Notes: generated from the letters alone by a model not told the origin. 53,686 bases of DNA from Gammaproteobacteria bacterium CG11_big_fil_rev_8_21_14_0_20_46_22 (GCA_002796245.1 PCWT01000051.1:1-53686); one strand, 5' to 3'; positions 10,096 to 17,609 are shown, numbered from the stretch's first letter. A program made the numbers and translations.

Positions 10096-10133
10096 CCTGA
10101 ATTATCACGCCTTCGTTGATACGTAGCAAGCCT
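10096..10133. repeat. RepB repeat, degenerate copy
   Basis: CTGAATTATCACGCCTTCG continuing to GTAGCAAGCC shares the ATTATCACGCCTT and GCAAGCC pieces with the copy at 4014-4056 (there read in the opposite order), but the palindrome is broken. Confidence 0.4.
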
Positions 10134-10144
10134 CACGTACTGTC

Positions 10145-10271
10145 GTCACCTGCAAGACGGATTAAGGCCGTGTTTTTTGGGGCTGTATGAGGCAGGAGGC
10201 CGAACCCAGAGCCCCCAGGGACGGGTTCATGGCGTCCCCAAAAAGACACGGCCTTAATCAGCGCAGGTGAC
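10145..10271. repeat. RepC structured repeat, copy 1
   Basis: A core at 10183-10235 (CTGTATGAGGCAGGAGGCC, AACCCAGAGCCCCCAGGGA, ATGGCGT) is flanked by a very long stem. GATTAAGGCCGTGT (10160-10173) continuing through T-rich to GGGG (10179-10182) pairs with CCCC (10236-10239) continuing to ACACGGCCTTAATC (10246-10259). Outside that, GTCACCTGC (10145-10153) pairs with GCAGGTGAC (10263-10271). Inside, GAACCC (10202-10207) pairs with GGGTTC (10223-10228). The second copy at 36681-36807 keeps the core but has different, still complementary, stems. Confidence 0.85.
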
Positions 10272-10330
10272 AAAAACAAAAGCCAACACTAGCGGCGCCA
10301 TCAAAACACTTTCTATCTTTAGCGAATACC

Positions 10331-10359
10331 TTGACACCCATCAAGCACTCATCAAAAAT
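10331..10359 (+). promoter_or_regulatory. Probable purB promoter
   Basis: Perfect -35 TTGACA at 10331-10336, then 17 bp to a weak -10 (AAAATA). It is 30 bp before the purB start codon. Confidence 0.4.
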
Positions 10360-10388
10360 ACCGTTTTATTGATCAACGAGTGCCTTTC

Positions 10389-11756
10389 ATGCTTGAACTC
10401 ACCCCATTAACGGCCGCCTCTCCTTTGGATGGTCGATACGCCCAATCGACCGCAGCCTTGCGCGAACACTTCAGCGAATACGCCCTGATCAAAGCCCGTG
10501 TACACGTCGAGATCCAATGGCTCTTACATTTAAGCGAATCAGGCCAACTACCCGAGCTGGGAGAAATTAATAATCCACAATTTTTACAAGAAGTTATTAG
10601 CAAATTCTCATGTAAAGACGCAGAAAAAATCAAGCAAACTGAAGCCACCATTAACCACGACGTGAAAGCCGTAGAATATTTCATTAAAGACCAAATGGAC
10701 ACCGTGCCAGAACTTAAGCCTTTGAAAGAATTTATGCACTTTGGTCTGACCAGTGAAGACGTGAATAACTTGGCCTATGGCCTGATGATCAAAACGGGCC
10801 TCAATGCGGTGCTACGCCCTGCACTCAACGAGCTAAACAGCGCCTTGCAGGCCAAAGCCCATGAATACGCCAGCGCTGCCATGCTCTCTCGCACCCACGG
10901 CCAGACAGCCTCGCCCACCACCATGGGAAAAGAATTTGCTAATTTTTACAGTCGACTAGAAAGACAACTTAATATTTTGGGTTCAATCAATATTCTAGGC
11001 AAACTCAACGGCGCCGTGGGTAATTACAACGCCCTGCACGCTGCTTACCCTGACATCAACTGGCCTGCTATTTGCCAAGATTTTGTTGAAACCCGATTGG
11101 GCTTGAGCTTTAATACCCACACCACGCAAATCGAAAACCACGATGGCATTGCCGAACTCTCGCATACACTGGCACGCATCAATACGATCTTGCTCGACTA
11201 CAGCCAAGATGCCTGGGCCTATATTTCTCGCGCTTATTTCAAGCTTAAGAAAAAAGCTGAAGAAGTCGGCTCTTCGACCATGCCGCACAAAGTGAACCCA
11301 ATTGACTTTGAAAACGCGGAAGGCAATTTGGGCTTGGCGAATGCACTATTGAATTTTTTCGCACAAAAATTACCCGTTTCACGCCTGCAACGCGACTTAA
11401 GTGACTCCACCGTCATGCGAAATCTCGGCTCAGCGTTTGGCTATAGTCTGTTGGCCTATCAAAGCTTACTGCGCGGCACGGGCAAGCTTGAACTCAATAC
11501 CGATCTACTCGAACAAGAGCTGGATCAACACTGGGAAGTGCTCGCAGAACCCATTCAAATGATACTGCGCAAACACGGTATTGAAGCGCCTTATGAGCAG
11601 CTCAAAGCGCTCACGCGCGGCAACACCGTCACACAAACGGAGCTACAGGCCTTTATCGACCAACTGGCCATCGACGACACCATCAAGCAAACACTAAAAG
11701 CCTTGACGCCGAAAACTTATACCGGCTACGCTGAAACGCTCGCTACAGAACAATAA
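10389..11756 (+). CDS. purB: Adenylosuccinate lyase
   Basis: Fumarase/aspartase-superfamily enzyme acting twice in purine synthesis: cleaves SAICAR to AICAR and adenylosuccinate to AMP, releasing fumarate. 455 residues (E. coli 456). The N-terminus LTAASPLDGRYAQ and the signature SSTMPHKVNPIDFENAEGN (near residues 294-312) are typical of the E. coli type. ATG at 10389 is preferred over the in-frame GTG at 10380 because it fits the family N-terminus. The following gene starts 5 bp after the stop. Confidence 0.97.
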   Translation: MLELTPLTAASPLDGRYAQSTAALREHFSEYALIKARVHVEIQWLLHLSESGQLPELGEINNPQFLQEVISKFSCKDAEKIKQTEATINHDVKAVEYFIKDQMDTVPELKPLKEFMHFGLTSEDVNNLAYGLMIKTGLNAVLRPALNELNSALQAKAHEYASAAMLSRTHGQTASPTTMGKEFANFYSRLERQLNILGSINILGKLNGAVGNYNALHAAYPDINWPAICQDFVETRLGLSFNTHTTQIENHDGIAELSHTLARINTILLDYSQDAWAYISRAYFKLKKKAEEVGSSTMPHKVNPIDFENAEGNLGLANALLNFFAQKLPVSRLQRDLSDSTVMRNLGSAFGYSLLAYQSLLRGTGKLELNTDLLEQELDQHWEVLAEPIQMILRKHGIEAPYEQLKALTRGNTVTQTELQAFIDQLAIDDTIKQTLKALTPKTYTGYAETLATEQ

Positions 11757-11761
11757 CCACC

Positions 11762-12616
11762 ATGCGCGTTTGGCCATTTTCACACATCGCTCAACAACTC
11801 GTTAAATGGCTCACCAAAGAGCACGAGCCCAGTGAAATTGCGATGTGCGATATTGAGCGGGTGGTAGAAGCATTATTACCCGCCGATGTTTTGTTGGTGG
11901 AAGGCAGAAGCCGTATTTCGGAAGTGATAAAAGTCACCACGCGCAGCAACTGGTCGCACTCTGCGCTCTATATCGGCCGAATAAAAGACTACCCCGAAGG
12001 GAAAACCAAAGACCAACTGACCCGATACTTTTCAGGCTCACACGACGAGCCGCTGCTCATCGAAGCTATTTTAGGCCGTGGCGTTATTTTAACCCCGGTG
12101 CGAGACTATGCCAAAGATCATCTGCGCCTCTGCCGCGCCAGTGCCCTGGCCGCTGAGGATCAACAAGCCGTGATCAACTATTGCATCAGTAGTCTTGGTG
12201 AGCACTACAATCTTCGCCGCATTGTGGACCTGTTGCGCTTACTCTTTCCCATCACTTTTATGCCACGCTACGCGTTTACCAGCCTGCTTAACCCCATCAA
12301 AGCCCGAAAAGAGCGCCGACACATTTGCTCATCACTGATCGCGCGCGCGTTTCACAGCGTGAAATACCCGATTTTACCGCGCATCGTGAAAAAACCCGGC
12401 AACACTTTTGAGCTCATTCCAAGAAACCCAGCACTGTTCACACCCAAAGATTTTGATTTTTCACCCTATTTTCAAATCATCAAATACCCACTCTATGGCT
12501 TTACCAAAGACACAGCGTATAAATCCTTCCCCTGGAACCAGGATGGGCTGATGAGCAATGATGACGCGGGGATTTTCGACCCAAAATCCTTGATGGATGA
12601 TGAGAAACAGACCTAA
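11762..12616 (+). CDS. Permuted papain-like (YiiX/C92-type) cysteine hydrolase
   Basis: 284 residues. The pattern is that of the circularly permuted NlpC/P60-papain group (YiiX, YebB, lecithin-retinol-acyltransferase-like): an ADVLLVEGRSRISEVIKV entry strand, a histidine in NWSHSALYIG (His66), and a cysteine far downstream in HICSSLIARAF (Cys189) as the likely nucleophile. Known relatives are amidases or acyltransferases of unclear substrate. There is no signal peptide, so it appears cytoplasmic. It sits 5 bp behind purB with only a weak ribosome-binding site, suggesting translational coupling. Family placement fairly sure, substrate unknown. Confidence 0.8.
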   Translation: MRVWPFSHIAQQLVKWLTKEHEPSEIAMCDIERVVEALLPADVLLVEGRSRISEVIKVTTRSNWSHSALYIGRIKDYPEGKTKDQLTRYFSGSHDEPLLIEAILGRGVILTPVRDYAKDHLRLCRASALAAEDQQAVINYCISSLGEHYNLRRIVDLLRLLFPITFMPRYAFTSLLNPIKARKERRHICSSLIARAFHSVKYPILPRIVKKPGNTFELIPRNPALFTPKDFDFSPYFQIIKYPLYGFTKDTAYKSFPWNQDGLMSNDDAGIFDPKSLMDDEKQT

Positions 12617-12735
12617 AGCGTTTGACAATGCAGCTCACCTCCCCATAATTTAAACAAAATGTAACTATTCACCAAAATCTAATACATCGACGCATCTCTT
12701 TTAGAAATAGTATTTTTCTTTGCGCGATGGGGATT

Positions 12736-12767
12736 CTTAAGGGGAGAATCGCGATTCTCCCCTTAAG
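12736..12767. repeat. Perfect 32-bp palindrome
   Basis: A gap-free 16+16 palindrome: CTTAAGGGGAGAATCG facing CGATTCTCCCCTTAAG. It is the first of three hairpins in a row between the papain-fold gene and the unrecognised gene at 12870. Without a loop it would extrude as a cruciform or bind a dimeric protein as readily as fold as RNA. No T-tract follows, so it is not a standard terminator. Confidence 0.8.
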
Positions 12768-12773
12768 CGCCGT

Positions 12774-12794
12774 TAGCGCGGCTTTGCCGCGCTA
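12774..12794. repeat. GC-rich hairpin, 9-bp stem with TTT loop
   Basis: TAGCGCGGC TTT GCCGCGCTA, the second hairpin of the series. Very stable, with no following U-tract. Confidence 0.75.
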
Positions 12795-12809
12795 GGCGTC
12801 TAATTAAGA

Positions 12810-12841
12810 GTAATTATTCAGCATTTTTGCTGAATAATTAC
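12810..12841 (+). promoter_or_regulatory. Hairpin in the 5' leader of the next gene
   Basis: GTAATTATTCAGC and GCTGAATAATTAC form a 13-bp stem with an ATTTTT loop. It ends 15 bp before the AAGGAG ribosome-binding site (12857-12862) of the gene at 12870, so it can influence transcript stability or translation. Confidence 0.6.
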
Positions 12842-12869
12842 AACAAAATCAAAAATAAGGAGCCCCATC

Positions 12870-13457
12870 ATGATGTCATTATCAGCCTTCACAAAGTGGC
12901 TTATGAGAGATGATCGTGACGCAAAACCAAGAGCCAAAGAAAACAAGCAAACGATGCCAGCTAACGCGGGCGCAAAAAGAGCAGCAGAACTTCCTGCCGC
13001 AGAACTTCCTGTCGCAAAACCTCCTGTCGCAGAACTTCCTGTCGCAGAACTTCCTCCGCCATACGACAGATGCCGTGGCCTATTCTTTCCAGCCCCTCCT
13101 CACAAAACACCACTGATCGCCATAAAAAAAGCAATGCAGAACCTTAGCAAGATGATGCTAGAAAAAAGGGGAGTTGAACTTGTCGAGCAACAAAAAAAAA
13201 ACGTAAAAACGATGGTAATTGGTTACCTAAAGGGTTATACAATAGGGCGCTATAGAATCGAGTGCTATACAACAACAAATAGCGACGATATCAAAAATTT
13301 GAGCCTTACAGAACTTGTTCGTTTAATTTTAAGCACGGATCCCAAAGCGAATAGACCTCTTCACCCTGATGACAGAAGAATAATGGATGAGATTAAAACA
13401 CTAACTGAAGCGATTGAAGGCGCAGATGCGCCCTCAACTGCGCCCAGCAGCCTCTAA
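12870..13457 (+). CDS. Unrecognised protein with AELPV repeats
   Basis: 195 residues; I do not recognise the family. Strong ribosome-binding site (AAGGAG, 7-bp spacing) supports expression. Residues 1-37 are basic and polar. Residues 39-63 are five tandem copies of A-[EK]-[LP]-P-[VAP] encoded by a 15-bp DNA repeat, a flexible proline-rich linker. About residues 80-180 look like a compact mixed helix/strand domain (LEKRGVELVEQQKKNVKTMV, then IGRYRIECYTT, then SLTELVRLIL), ending in a low-complexity tail. No signal peptide or membrane segment. Its composition (K/N/T-rich) differs from the neighbouring housekeeping genes, suggesting an accessory gene, possibly a secreted effector, but nothing here proves that. 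Confidence 0.7.
   Translation: MMSLSAFTKWLMRDDRDAKPRAKENKQTMPANAGAKRAAELPAAELPVAKPPVAELPVAELPPPYDRCRGLFFPAPPHKTPLIAIKKAMQNLSKMMLEKRGVELVEQQKKNVKTMVIGYLKGYTIGRYRIECYTTTNSDDIKNLSLTELVRLILSTDPKANRPLHPDDRRIMDEIKTLTEAIEGADAPSTAPSSL
12984..13058 (+). repeat. 15-bp tandem repeat, five units
   Basis: Consensus GCAGAACTTCCTGTC, five consecutive units with 0-3 differences each, inside the gene at 12870-13457. Because 15 is a multiple of 3, unit gain or loss would lengthen or shorten the linker without a frameshift. Confidence 0.85.
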
Positions 13458-13525
13458 TTTAATTTCGACCGTATAGTAAGCCCAAGATGATGCGCTCAAC
13501 GCCTGATTTTTAAACGCTTTAGGTA

Positions 13526-13531
13526 TATACT
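13526..13531 (+). promoter_or_regulatory. Probable maeA -10 element
   Basis: TATACT within TTTAGGTATATACTCC, 33 bp before the maeA ATG. No convincing -35 hexamer. The preceding gene ends at 13457, so a promoter in this gap is expected. Confidence 0.4.
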
Positions 13532-13563
13532 CCATCTACAATTAACTTTGCCGATGGTTTGCC

Positions 13564-15258
13564 ATGCTTGATTATACTCTCAAAACTGATAAAAACGGCT
13601 TGCCGTACCTAGAAACCCCCATGGTCGGCGGCAATCTTCTGGCCGCACCGCAGCTTAACAAAGGCACGGCGTTTACGAACGAAGAGCGTCACGCGTTTGA
13701 ACTCAAGGGTAAGTTGCCCAGTCACGTCGAAACGTTAAGCGAGCAAGTGGCGCGCGCGTATTTTCAGTTTCAAACACAAAATACACGCTTGCGCAAAAAC
13801 ATGTATTTGCATGCCCTGCACGAAAGCAACCGCGTCATCTTTTACAAACTGGTCGATGAACATTTAGCCGAAATGCTACCGCTGCTCTACACGCCGATGG
13901 TGAGCACCGTGGTTAAAATTTACAGCCAGAAGTTTCGCCACCCGCGTGGTTTGTACATTACCTACGAGGACCGCGATTGCATCGAAGAGATTTTACGCAA
14001 CCGCACCAACCCCATGATCGACGTGATTGTCGCCACTGATGGCGAGGGTGTTTTGGGCATTGGCGACCAAGGATTGGGTGGCATGGAAATTGCCGTGGCC
14101 AAACTCATGGTCTACACACTCTGCGGCTACATGAATCCTTTAAAAACCTTACCGCTTTTTTTAGACGTGGGCACCAATAACCCGCTCTTGCTGAATGATC
14201 CGATGTATTTAGGCTGGCGACAACCACGCATTTCCCCGAAAGAATACGATGAGTTTATCGAAAAATTTGTGCAGGCCGTCAAAAATGTTTTACCTGGCGC
14301 TTTCCTACACTGGGAAGACTTGGGCCGTGAAAATGCCTCTCGTGTGATTAACCATTACCGCGACAAGCTGCCCACCTTTAACGATGACATCGAGGGCACC
14401 AGCATTGTCACCTTAAGTGCCTTATTGAGCGCCTTAAAACAAAAAGGCAGCCAGTTATGCGATGAGCAGATTGTGATTTTCGGCGCGGGCTCGGCCGGTT
14501 GCGGCATCGCCAAACAACTCGCCGAAGCGATTGCATTTTACCACAACAAACCGATCGACGAAGCGCGTGCGCATATCTGGCTGATTGACCGCCAGGGTTT
14601 GATTTGCGATGACATGGATACTCTCACATCCGAGCAACAACCCTTTGGCAAATCGCGCGCAAGCTTAGGCGAGCTGGGCAAGCTAGAAACGATTGCGCTG
14701 GCCGATGTGATTGAAATGACAAAAGCTGGTGTGCTGATCGGCTGCTCTGGTCAAACCGGGGCATTTAGCGAAGCGATTGTTGGCACGATGATCAGAAACC
14801 ACACGCGCCCGATTATTTTCCCATTATCCAACCCCACACCGAATGCCGAAGCCCATCCAGCTCGATTATTGGAATGGACACAAGGCCAAGCCTTGATTGC
14901 CACGGGTAGTCCCTTTGGCACTGTACGTTATAACGATAACGATTGGGTGATCGCACAATGCAATAACGCACTGGTTTTCCCGGGTATTGGGCTCGGCATC
15001 GCCATGGCTAAACCACCGCGTCTGAGCAAAGCCATGTTATTTAATGCCTGCGAAACCCTGTCCGAAGAAAATGCAAAACGTATTGATAACGCCTTGTTAC
15101 CGAGCATTTGTGATTCCAAACCGATTGCTTTGGCGATTGCCAAACGTGTGGCTCAAACGGCGATTGATGAAGGCTTAGCGGCACCGTTTGATATCGATGA
15201 GGCCTTAAAAGCGGCTTGCTGGACGCCGGCTTACCTACCCTATAAACACCGCGGGTAA
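13564..15258 (+). CDS. maeA: NAD-dependent malic enzyme
   Basis: Oxidative decarboxylation of malate to pyruvate and CO2 with NAD+. 564 residues (E. coli MaeA 565). Malic-enzyme N-terminal domain with LPLLYTPMVSTVV and TDGEGVLGIGDQGLGG (near residues 160-175), the metal site FNDDIEGTS near 275-283, then a Rossmann domain with IFGAGSAGCGIAKQ and the SNPTPNAEAHP motif. Stands alone between a hypothetical gene and a convergent outer-membrane protein gene, so a monocistronic unit is likely. Confidence 0.97.
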   Translation: MLDYTLKTDKNGLPYLETPMVGGNLLAAPQLNKGTAFTNEERHAFELKGKLPSHVETLSEQVARAYFQFQTQNTRLRKNMYLHALHESNRVIFYKLVDEHLAEMLPLLYTPMVSTVVKIYSQKFRHPRGLYITYEDRDCIEEILRNRTNPMIDVIVATDGEGVLGIGDQGLGGMEIAVAKLMVYTLCGYMNPLKTLPLFLDVGTNNPLLLNDPMYLGWRQPRISPKEYDEFIEKFVQAVKNVLPGAFLHWEDLGRENASRVINHYRDKLPTFNDDIEGTSIVTLSALLSALKQKGSQLCDEQIVIFGAGSAGCGIAKQLAEAIAFYHNKPIDEARAHIWLIDRQGLICDDMDTLTSEQQPFGKSRASLGELGKLETIALADVIEMTKAGVLIGCSGQTGAFSEAIVGTMIRNHTRPIIFPLSNPTPNAEAHPARLLEWTQGQALIATGSPFGTVRYNDNDWVIAQCNNALVFPGIGLGIAMAKPPRLSKAMLFNACETLSEENAKRIDNALLPSICDSKPIALAIAKRVAQTAIDEGLAAPFDIDEALKAACWTPAYLPYKHRG

Positions 15259-15315
15259 ACCCACAGTATTTTCTGTTTTGGAATGCCGGCGCGAAGTAAA
15301 TTCACACTGATAAAA

Positions 15316-15345
15316 AATCCCGCTAAGTGATCACCTAGCGGGATT
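15316..15345 (-). terminator. Rho-independent terminator of the outer-membrane protein gene
   Basis: AATCCCGCTA (15316-15325) pairs with TAGCGGGATT (15336-15345); the inner GTGATCAC extends the stem. On the minus strand the stem is followed by a run of T (TTTTTTATC), so it terminates leftward transcription. It could also slow rightward maeA transcripts, but lacks a T-tract on that side. Confidence 0.8.
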
Positions 15346-15363
15346 ATATAGACTGATGCATTA

Positions 15364-15399
15364 CCCTGGATTACGCGCTTGGCGCTAATTTGGGCTGCC
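15364..15399. repeat. RepB palindromic repeat, copy 4
   Basis: CCCTGGATTACGCGC and GGCGCTAATTTGGGCTGC face each other around CGCGCTTGGCGC, with some mismatches. Located between the terminator and the end of the outer-membrane protein gene. Confidence 0.6.
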
Positions 15400-15414
15400 T
15401 CTATTTTCGCGGTA

Positions 15415-16098
15415 TTAACTAAAGTAATACATCAATGATAACAAGCCTTGAATTTCACGTGGCTTGATCGTGGTTTTACCACCATCAGTATGGCTGTTAG
15501 ATTTGCTAGCATAATAAATGTAGCTGACTTGCTCACCCAAGGCTAAGTGCTGCGTTAATTTTTGTTGTGCACCAACGGCAGCTAAAGCACCAACGTCAGT
15601 TACCGTTTTATCCACAACGGTTGAGCTATTGCGCGTGTATTTATGCTTCAAGCGTGTCCACTCTGGGCCAATCAAGCCATAGAATAAGTTGTTAGCCATT
15701 GGCGCGTAACCTACTCGCAATGCAGCGCCAAACTGCCAAGGCATGCTGACATGGGCAGAACCTGTTGTACCACTTTGTGAGGTACGGTGAGCGGCATCGC
15801 TGTTTGTATCGTATTGACCATGAATATCGCCACCGATTAACCAGTGTGATGACATCGCGAAGTTATAACCGCCTAACAATTGGAAGGCTGCGCCGTATTC
15901 ACCCGCATCAAATTTCGCTTCTTGCACATTTGAACCATTTTTAATTTCTGAGTGATAGAACTGACTGCTTAAGCCCGCTGCACCACCTAAATATATTCCA
16001 GAAAATTGCTGCGCTGGCGACATTGAGCCTGCGTTACCTGCCAATGCTACTGAGGTGGCTAACGCCAACCCTGATACTAATGCGACGTGTTTCAACAT
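15415..16098 (-). CDS. Outer-membrane beta-barrel protein (porin-like)
   Basis: 227 residues with a clear signal peptide (MLKHVALVSGLALATSVALA, cleaved near residue 20). The rest is built of alternating amphipathic strands such as SGIYLGGAAGLSSQFYH, FQLLGGYNFAMSSHWLIGGDI, NLFYGLIGPEWTRLKHKY and LALGEQVSYIYYA, the pattern of a small 8-10-strand barrel of the OmpA/Opa/OmpW type. It ends MYYFS rather than in the canonical terminal Phe. No peptidoglycan-binding domain. A strong promoter, a good AAAGGGGA ribosome site and its own terminator suggest an abundant monocistronic product. Confidence 0.82.
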   Translation of the reverse strand: MLKHVALVSGLALATSVALAGNAGSMSPAQQFSGIYLGGAAGLSSQFYHSEIKNGSNVQEAKFDAGEYGAAFQLLGGYNFAMSSHWLIGGDIHGQYDTNSDAAHRTSQSGTTGSAHVSMPWQFGAALRVGYAPMANNLFYGLIGPEWTRLKHKYTRNSSTVVDKTVTDVGALAAVGAQQKLTQHLALGEQVSYIYYASKSNSHTDGGKTTIKPREIQGLLSLMYYFS

Positions 16099-16129
16099 GG
16101 AGATCCCCTTTAATTAATAGTGAGCGCTA

Positions 16130-16159
16130 ATCATAGCAACACAAAATCGCGCCTGTAAA
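16130..16159 (-). promoter_or_regulatory. Promoter of the outer-membrane protein gene
   Basis: On the minus strand: -35 TTTACA (16154-16159), 18-bp spacer, -10 TATGAT (16130-16135), the latter preceded by TGC (extended -10). The predicted start point lies about 25 bp before the ATG. Confidence 0.7.
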
Positions 16160-16208
16160 GGGCTATAGGGTTTATTTTCGTAAGAACTCTCGCTATCCTT
16201 CTGAGCCT

Positions 16209-16673
16209 ATGACTATCAGTGATGAAGACAAAGCCCTCTTTCGTGCCGCGGTTGATGCGCTTGGCAAAAACACTGCTTCCCAATCTCGCGAACCTGAAAA
16301 AGAAACCAGACTGATAGGCCTTGAGATTGACCAATGGGCCGAGGTTGTTTCAGCCGAAGATCATTTGTGCTTCGTCAGAGAAAGCTTATCCCATACTCAA
16401 ATGAGTGATTTGAAGCAAGGCAGAGTAGCCATCGAACAGACTTTAGATTTTCACGGCATGACACTCCAACAAGCCGAAGATGCGCTTGAGAACCTCTTAA
16501 ACCAAGACCACAAAAAAATCAGACTCATTCACGGTAAAGGCCAAAATGCCTTGCTCAAAAATGCGGTGAATCGCTGGTTGCGCGCCCACCCTCGTGTGCT
16601 CGCTTTTGCCAGCTGCCCGCCGTCCCAAGGCGGCACGGGGGCTATGAACGTTATCTTGACCCGGAAACGCTAG
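16209..16673 (+). CDS. Smr-domain endonuclease-like protein
   Basis: 154 residues. The C-terminal Smr domain has all three family marks: LDFHG (79-83), HGKG (108-111) and the GGTGA turn near the end. In E. coli, SmrB cleaves mRNA at collided ribosomes and SmrA is a related nuclease. The short N-terminus (DEDKALF motif) and HGKG/GGTGA are nearer SmrA/YdaL, but I do not assign a symbol. 37 bp upstream of udk in the same direction. Confidence 0.88.
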   Translation: MTISDEDKALFRAAVDALGKNTASQSREPEKETRLIGLEIDQWAEVVSAEDHLCFVRESLSHTQMSDLKQGRVAIEQTLDFHGMTLQQAEDALENLLNQDHKKIRLIHGKGQNALLKNAVNRWLRAHPRVLAFASCPPSQGGTGAMNVILTRKR

Positions 16674-16710
16674 GCACGTATGATGCCTCAAACCAAGATA
16701 AGGTGTTCGC

Positions 16711-17340
16711 GTGAAAAATAAGACCATCATCATCGGCATCGCAGGCGCTTCTGCCTCAGGTAAAAGTCTATTAGCCAACACCATCGTCAACGAGCTCGGC
16801 TCCGACCAAGTCGTCATCATTTCTGAAGATTCTTACTATAAAGACTTACGTCACTTGCCACTGGCTGAGCGCGCGAAAGTCAACTTCGACCATCCGGACG
16901 CTTTCGATCATAACCTATTGTGCGAACATCTGGACAAACTGCAAAATGGCGAAACGGTGGATATTCCCGTCTACAACCACGCCGAACATATCCGCAGTGA
17001 AAAAACCCGCACTGTTGGCCAACACACCATTATCGTCATCGAAGGCATCTTGCTCTTTGTAGACCCGAACCTTCGCAACCGTATGGACATTCGAATCTAC
17101 ATGGACACCGCGCTGGACATTTGTCTCTTACGCCGCTTAAAGCGCGACATTATTGAGCGTCATCGCACGATCGAATGCGTGGTCGAGCAGTACGAAAAAA
17201 CCGTACGCCCCATGTACCTGCAATTCATCGAACCTTCAAAACGCTATGCCGATCTTATTGTGCCACGCGGTGGTGAAAACCGCATCGCGATTGAGATGAT
17301 CCAAGCGAAAATGCGCGAGCTGCTTGCCACACCCATGTAG
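16711..17340 (+). CDS. udk: Uridine kinase
   Basis: Phosphorylates uridine and cytidine to UMP and CMP (pyrimidine salvage). 209 residues. P-loop AGASASGKS at 11-19, then YYKDL, NFDHPDAFD and the LRRLKRDIIERHRT lid, all typical. GTG start with AAGGTG upstream at 6-bp spacing. Its stop codon TAG is part of the GTAGCAACC terminus of a RepA element, so the last few codons may have been set by that repeat. Confidence 0.95.
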   Translation: MKNKTIIIGIAGASASGKSLLANTIVNELGSDQVVIISEDSYYKDLRHLPLAERAKVNFDHPDAFDHNLLCEHLDKLQNGETVDIPVYNHAEHIRSEKTRTVGQHTIIVIEGILLFVDPNLRNRMDIRIYMDTALDICLLRRLKRDIIERHRTIECVVEQYEKTVRPMYLQFIEPSKRYADLIVPRGGENRIAIEMIQAKMRELLATPM

Positions 17341-17430
17341 CAACCGTCTTTGCGAGGCGCGAAGCGACGAAGCAATCTCAAGATTAATGGACAAGATTGC
17401 CACGCTCACGGTCGTTCGCTCGCAATGACA
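17337..17430. repeat. RepA element, copy 3
   Basis: Full two-armed copy: GTAGCAACCGTCTTTGCGAG...CAATCTC, a short spacer AAGATTAATGGACA, and AGATTGCCACGCTCACGG...TCGCAATGACA. The first four bases supply the udk stop codon. A near-identical copy begins 28 bp further on, with an extra GTAGCAACCGCC fragment between them. Confidence 0.9.
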
Positions 17431-17458
17431 TTATCATAAAATGTAGCAACCGCCTTGG

Positions 17459-17551
17459 GTAGCAACGTCTTTGCGAGGCGCGTAGCGACGAAGCAATCTC
17501 CAGATTAATGAAATAGATTGCCGCGCTCACGGTCGTTCGCTCGCAATGACA
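17459..17551. repeat. RepA element, copy 4
   Basis: Second full copy in tandem with copy 3; the arms are almost identical and the spacer differs slightly (CAGATTAATGAAAT). Tandem placement shows duplication or repeated insertion at one site. Confidence 0.9.
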
Positions 17552-17609
17552 TTAGCCATAAAAAGTCTGGGTTGAAGAGTATCGCGACAAGATGTACCAC
17601 CGTCACGCA

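Larger units (their letters stand above)
9967..10388. other. Repeat-filled intergenic region between divergent genes
   Basis: About 420 bp without a gene, between the phosphatidyltransferase gene (leftward) and purB (rightward). In order it holds a RepA end fragment (AGCAACCGTCTTTT near 9996), a GC hairpin at 10020-10037, a RepA half copy, a degenerate RepB, a full RepC element and then the likely purB promoter. Short open frames here are fortuitous reads of repeats. Confidence 0.8.

Noticed and set aside
9722-10136. Two overlapping open frames of more than 110 codons on the minus strand upstream of the phosphatidyltransferase gene
   Set aside because: They are out-of-frame reads of that gene continuing into RepA/RepB repeats, with no family resemblance.
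12736-12767. The perfect palindrome as a terminator for the papain-fold gene
   Set aside because: No T-tract follows it on the plus strand and it is 120 bp beyond the stop codon; a regulatory or cruciform role fits at least as well.
12984-13058. Tandem repeats as a CRISPR array
   Set aside because: Units are 15 bp and contiguous with no spacers; no cas genes.
12910-13116. A 68-codon open frame with QNFLS repeats
   Set aside because: It is open only because the 15-bp repeats lack stops in two frames; no ribosome site, and it lies wholly inside the better-supported gene at 12870.
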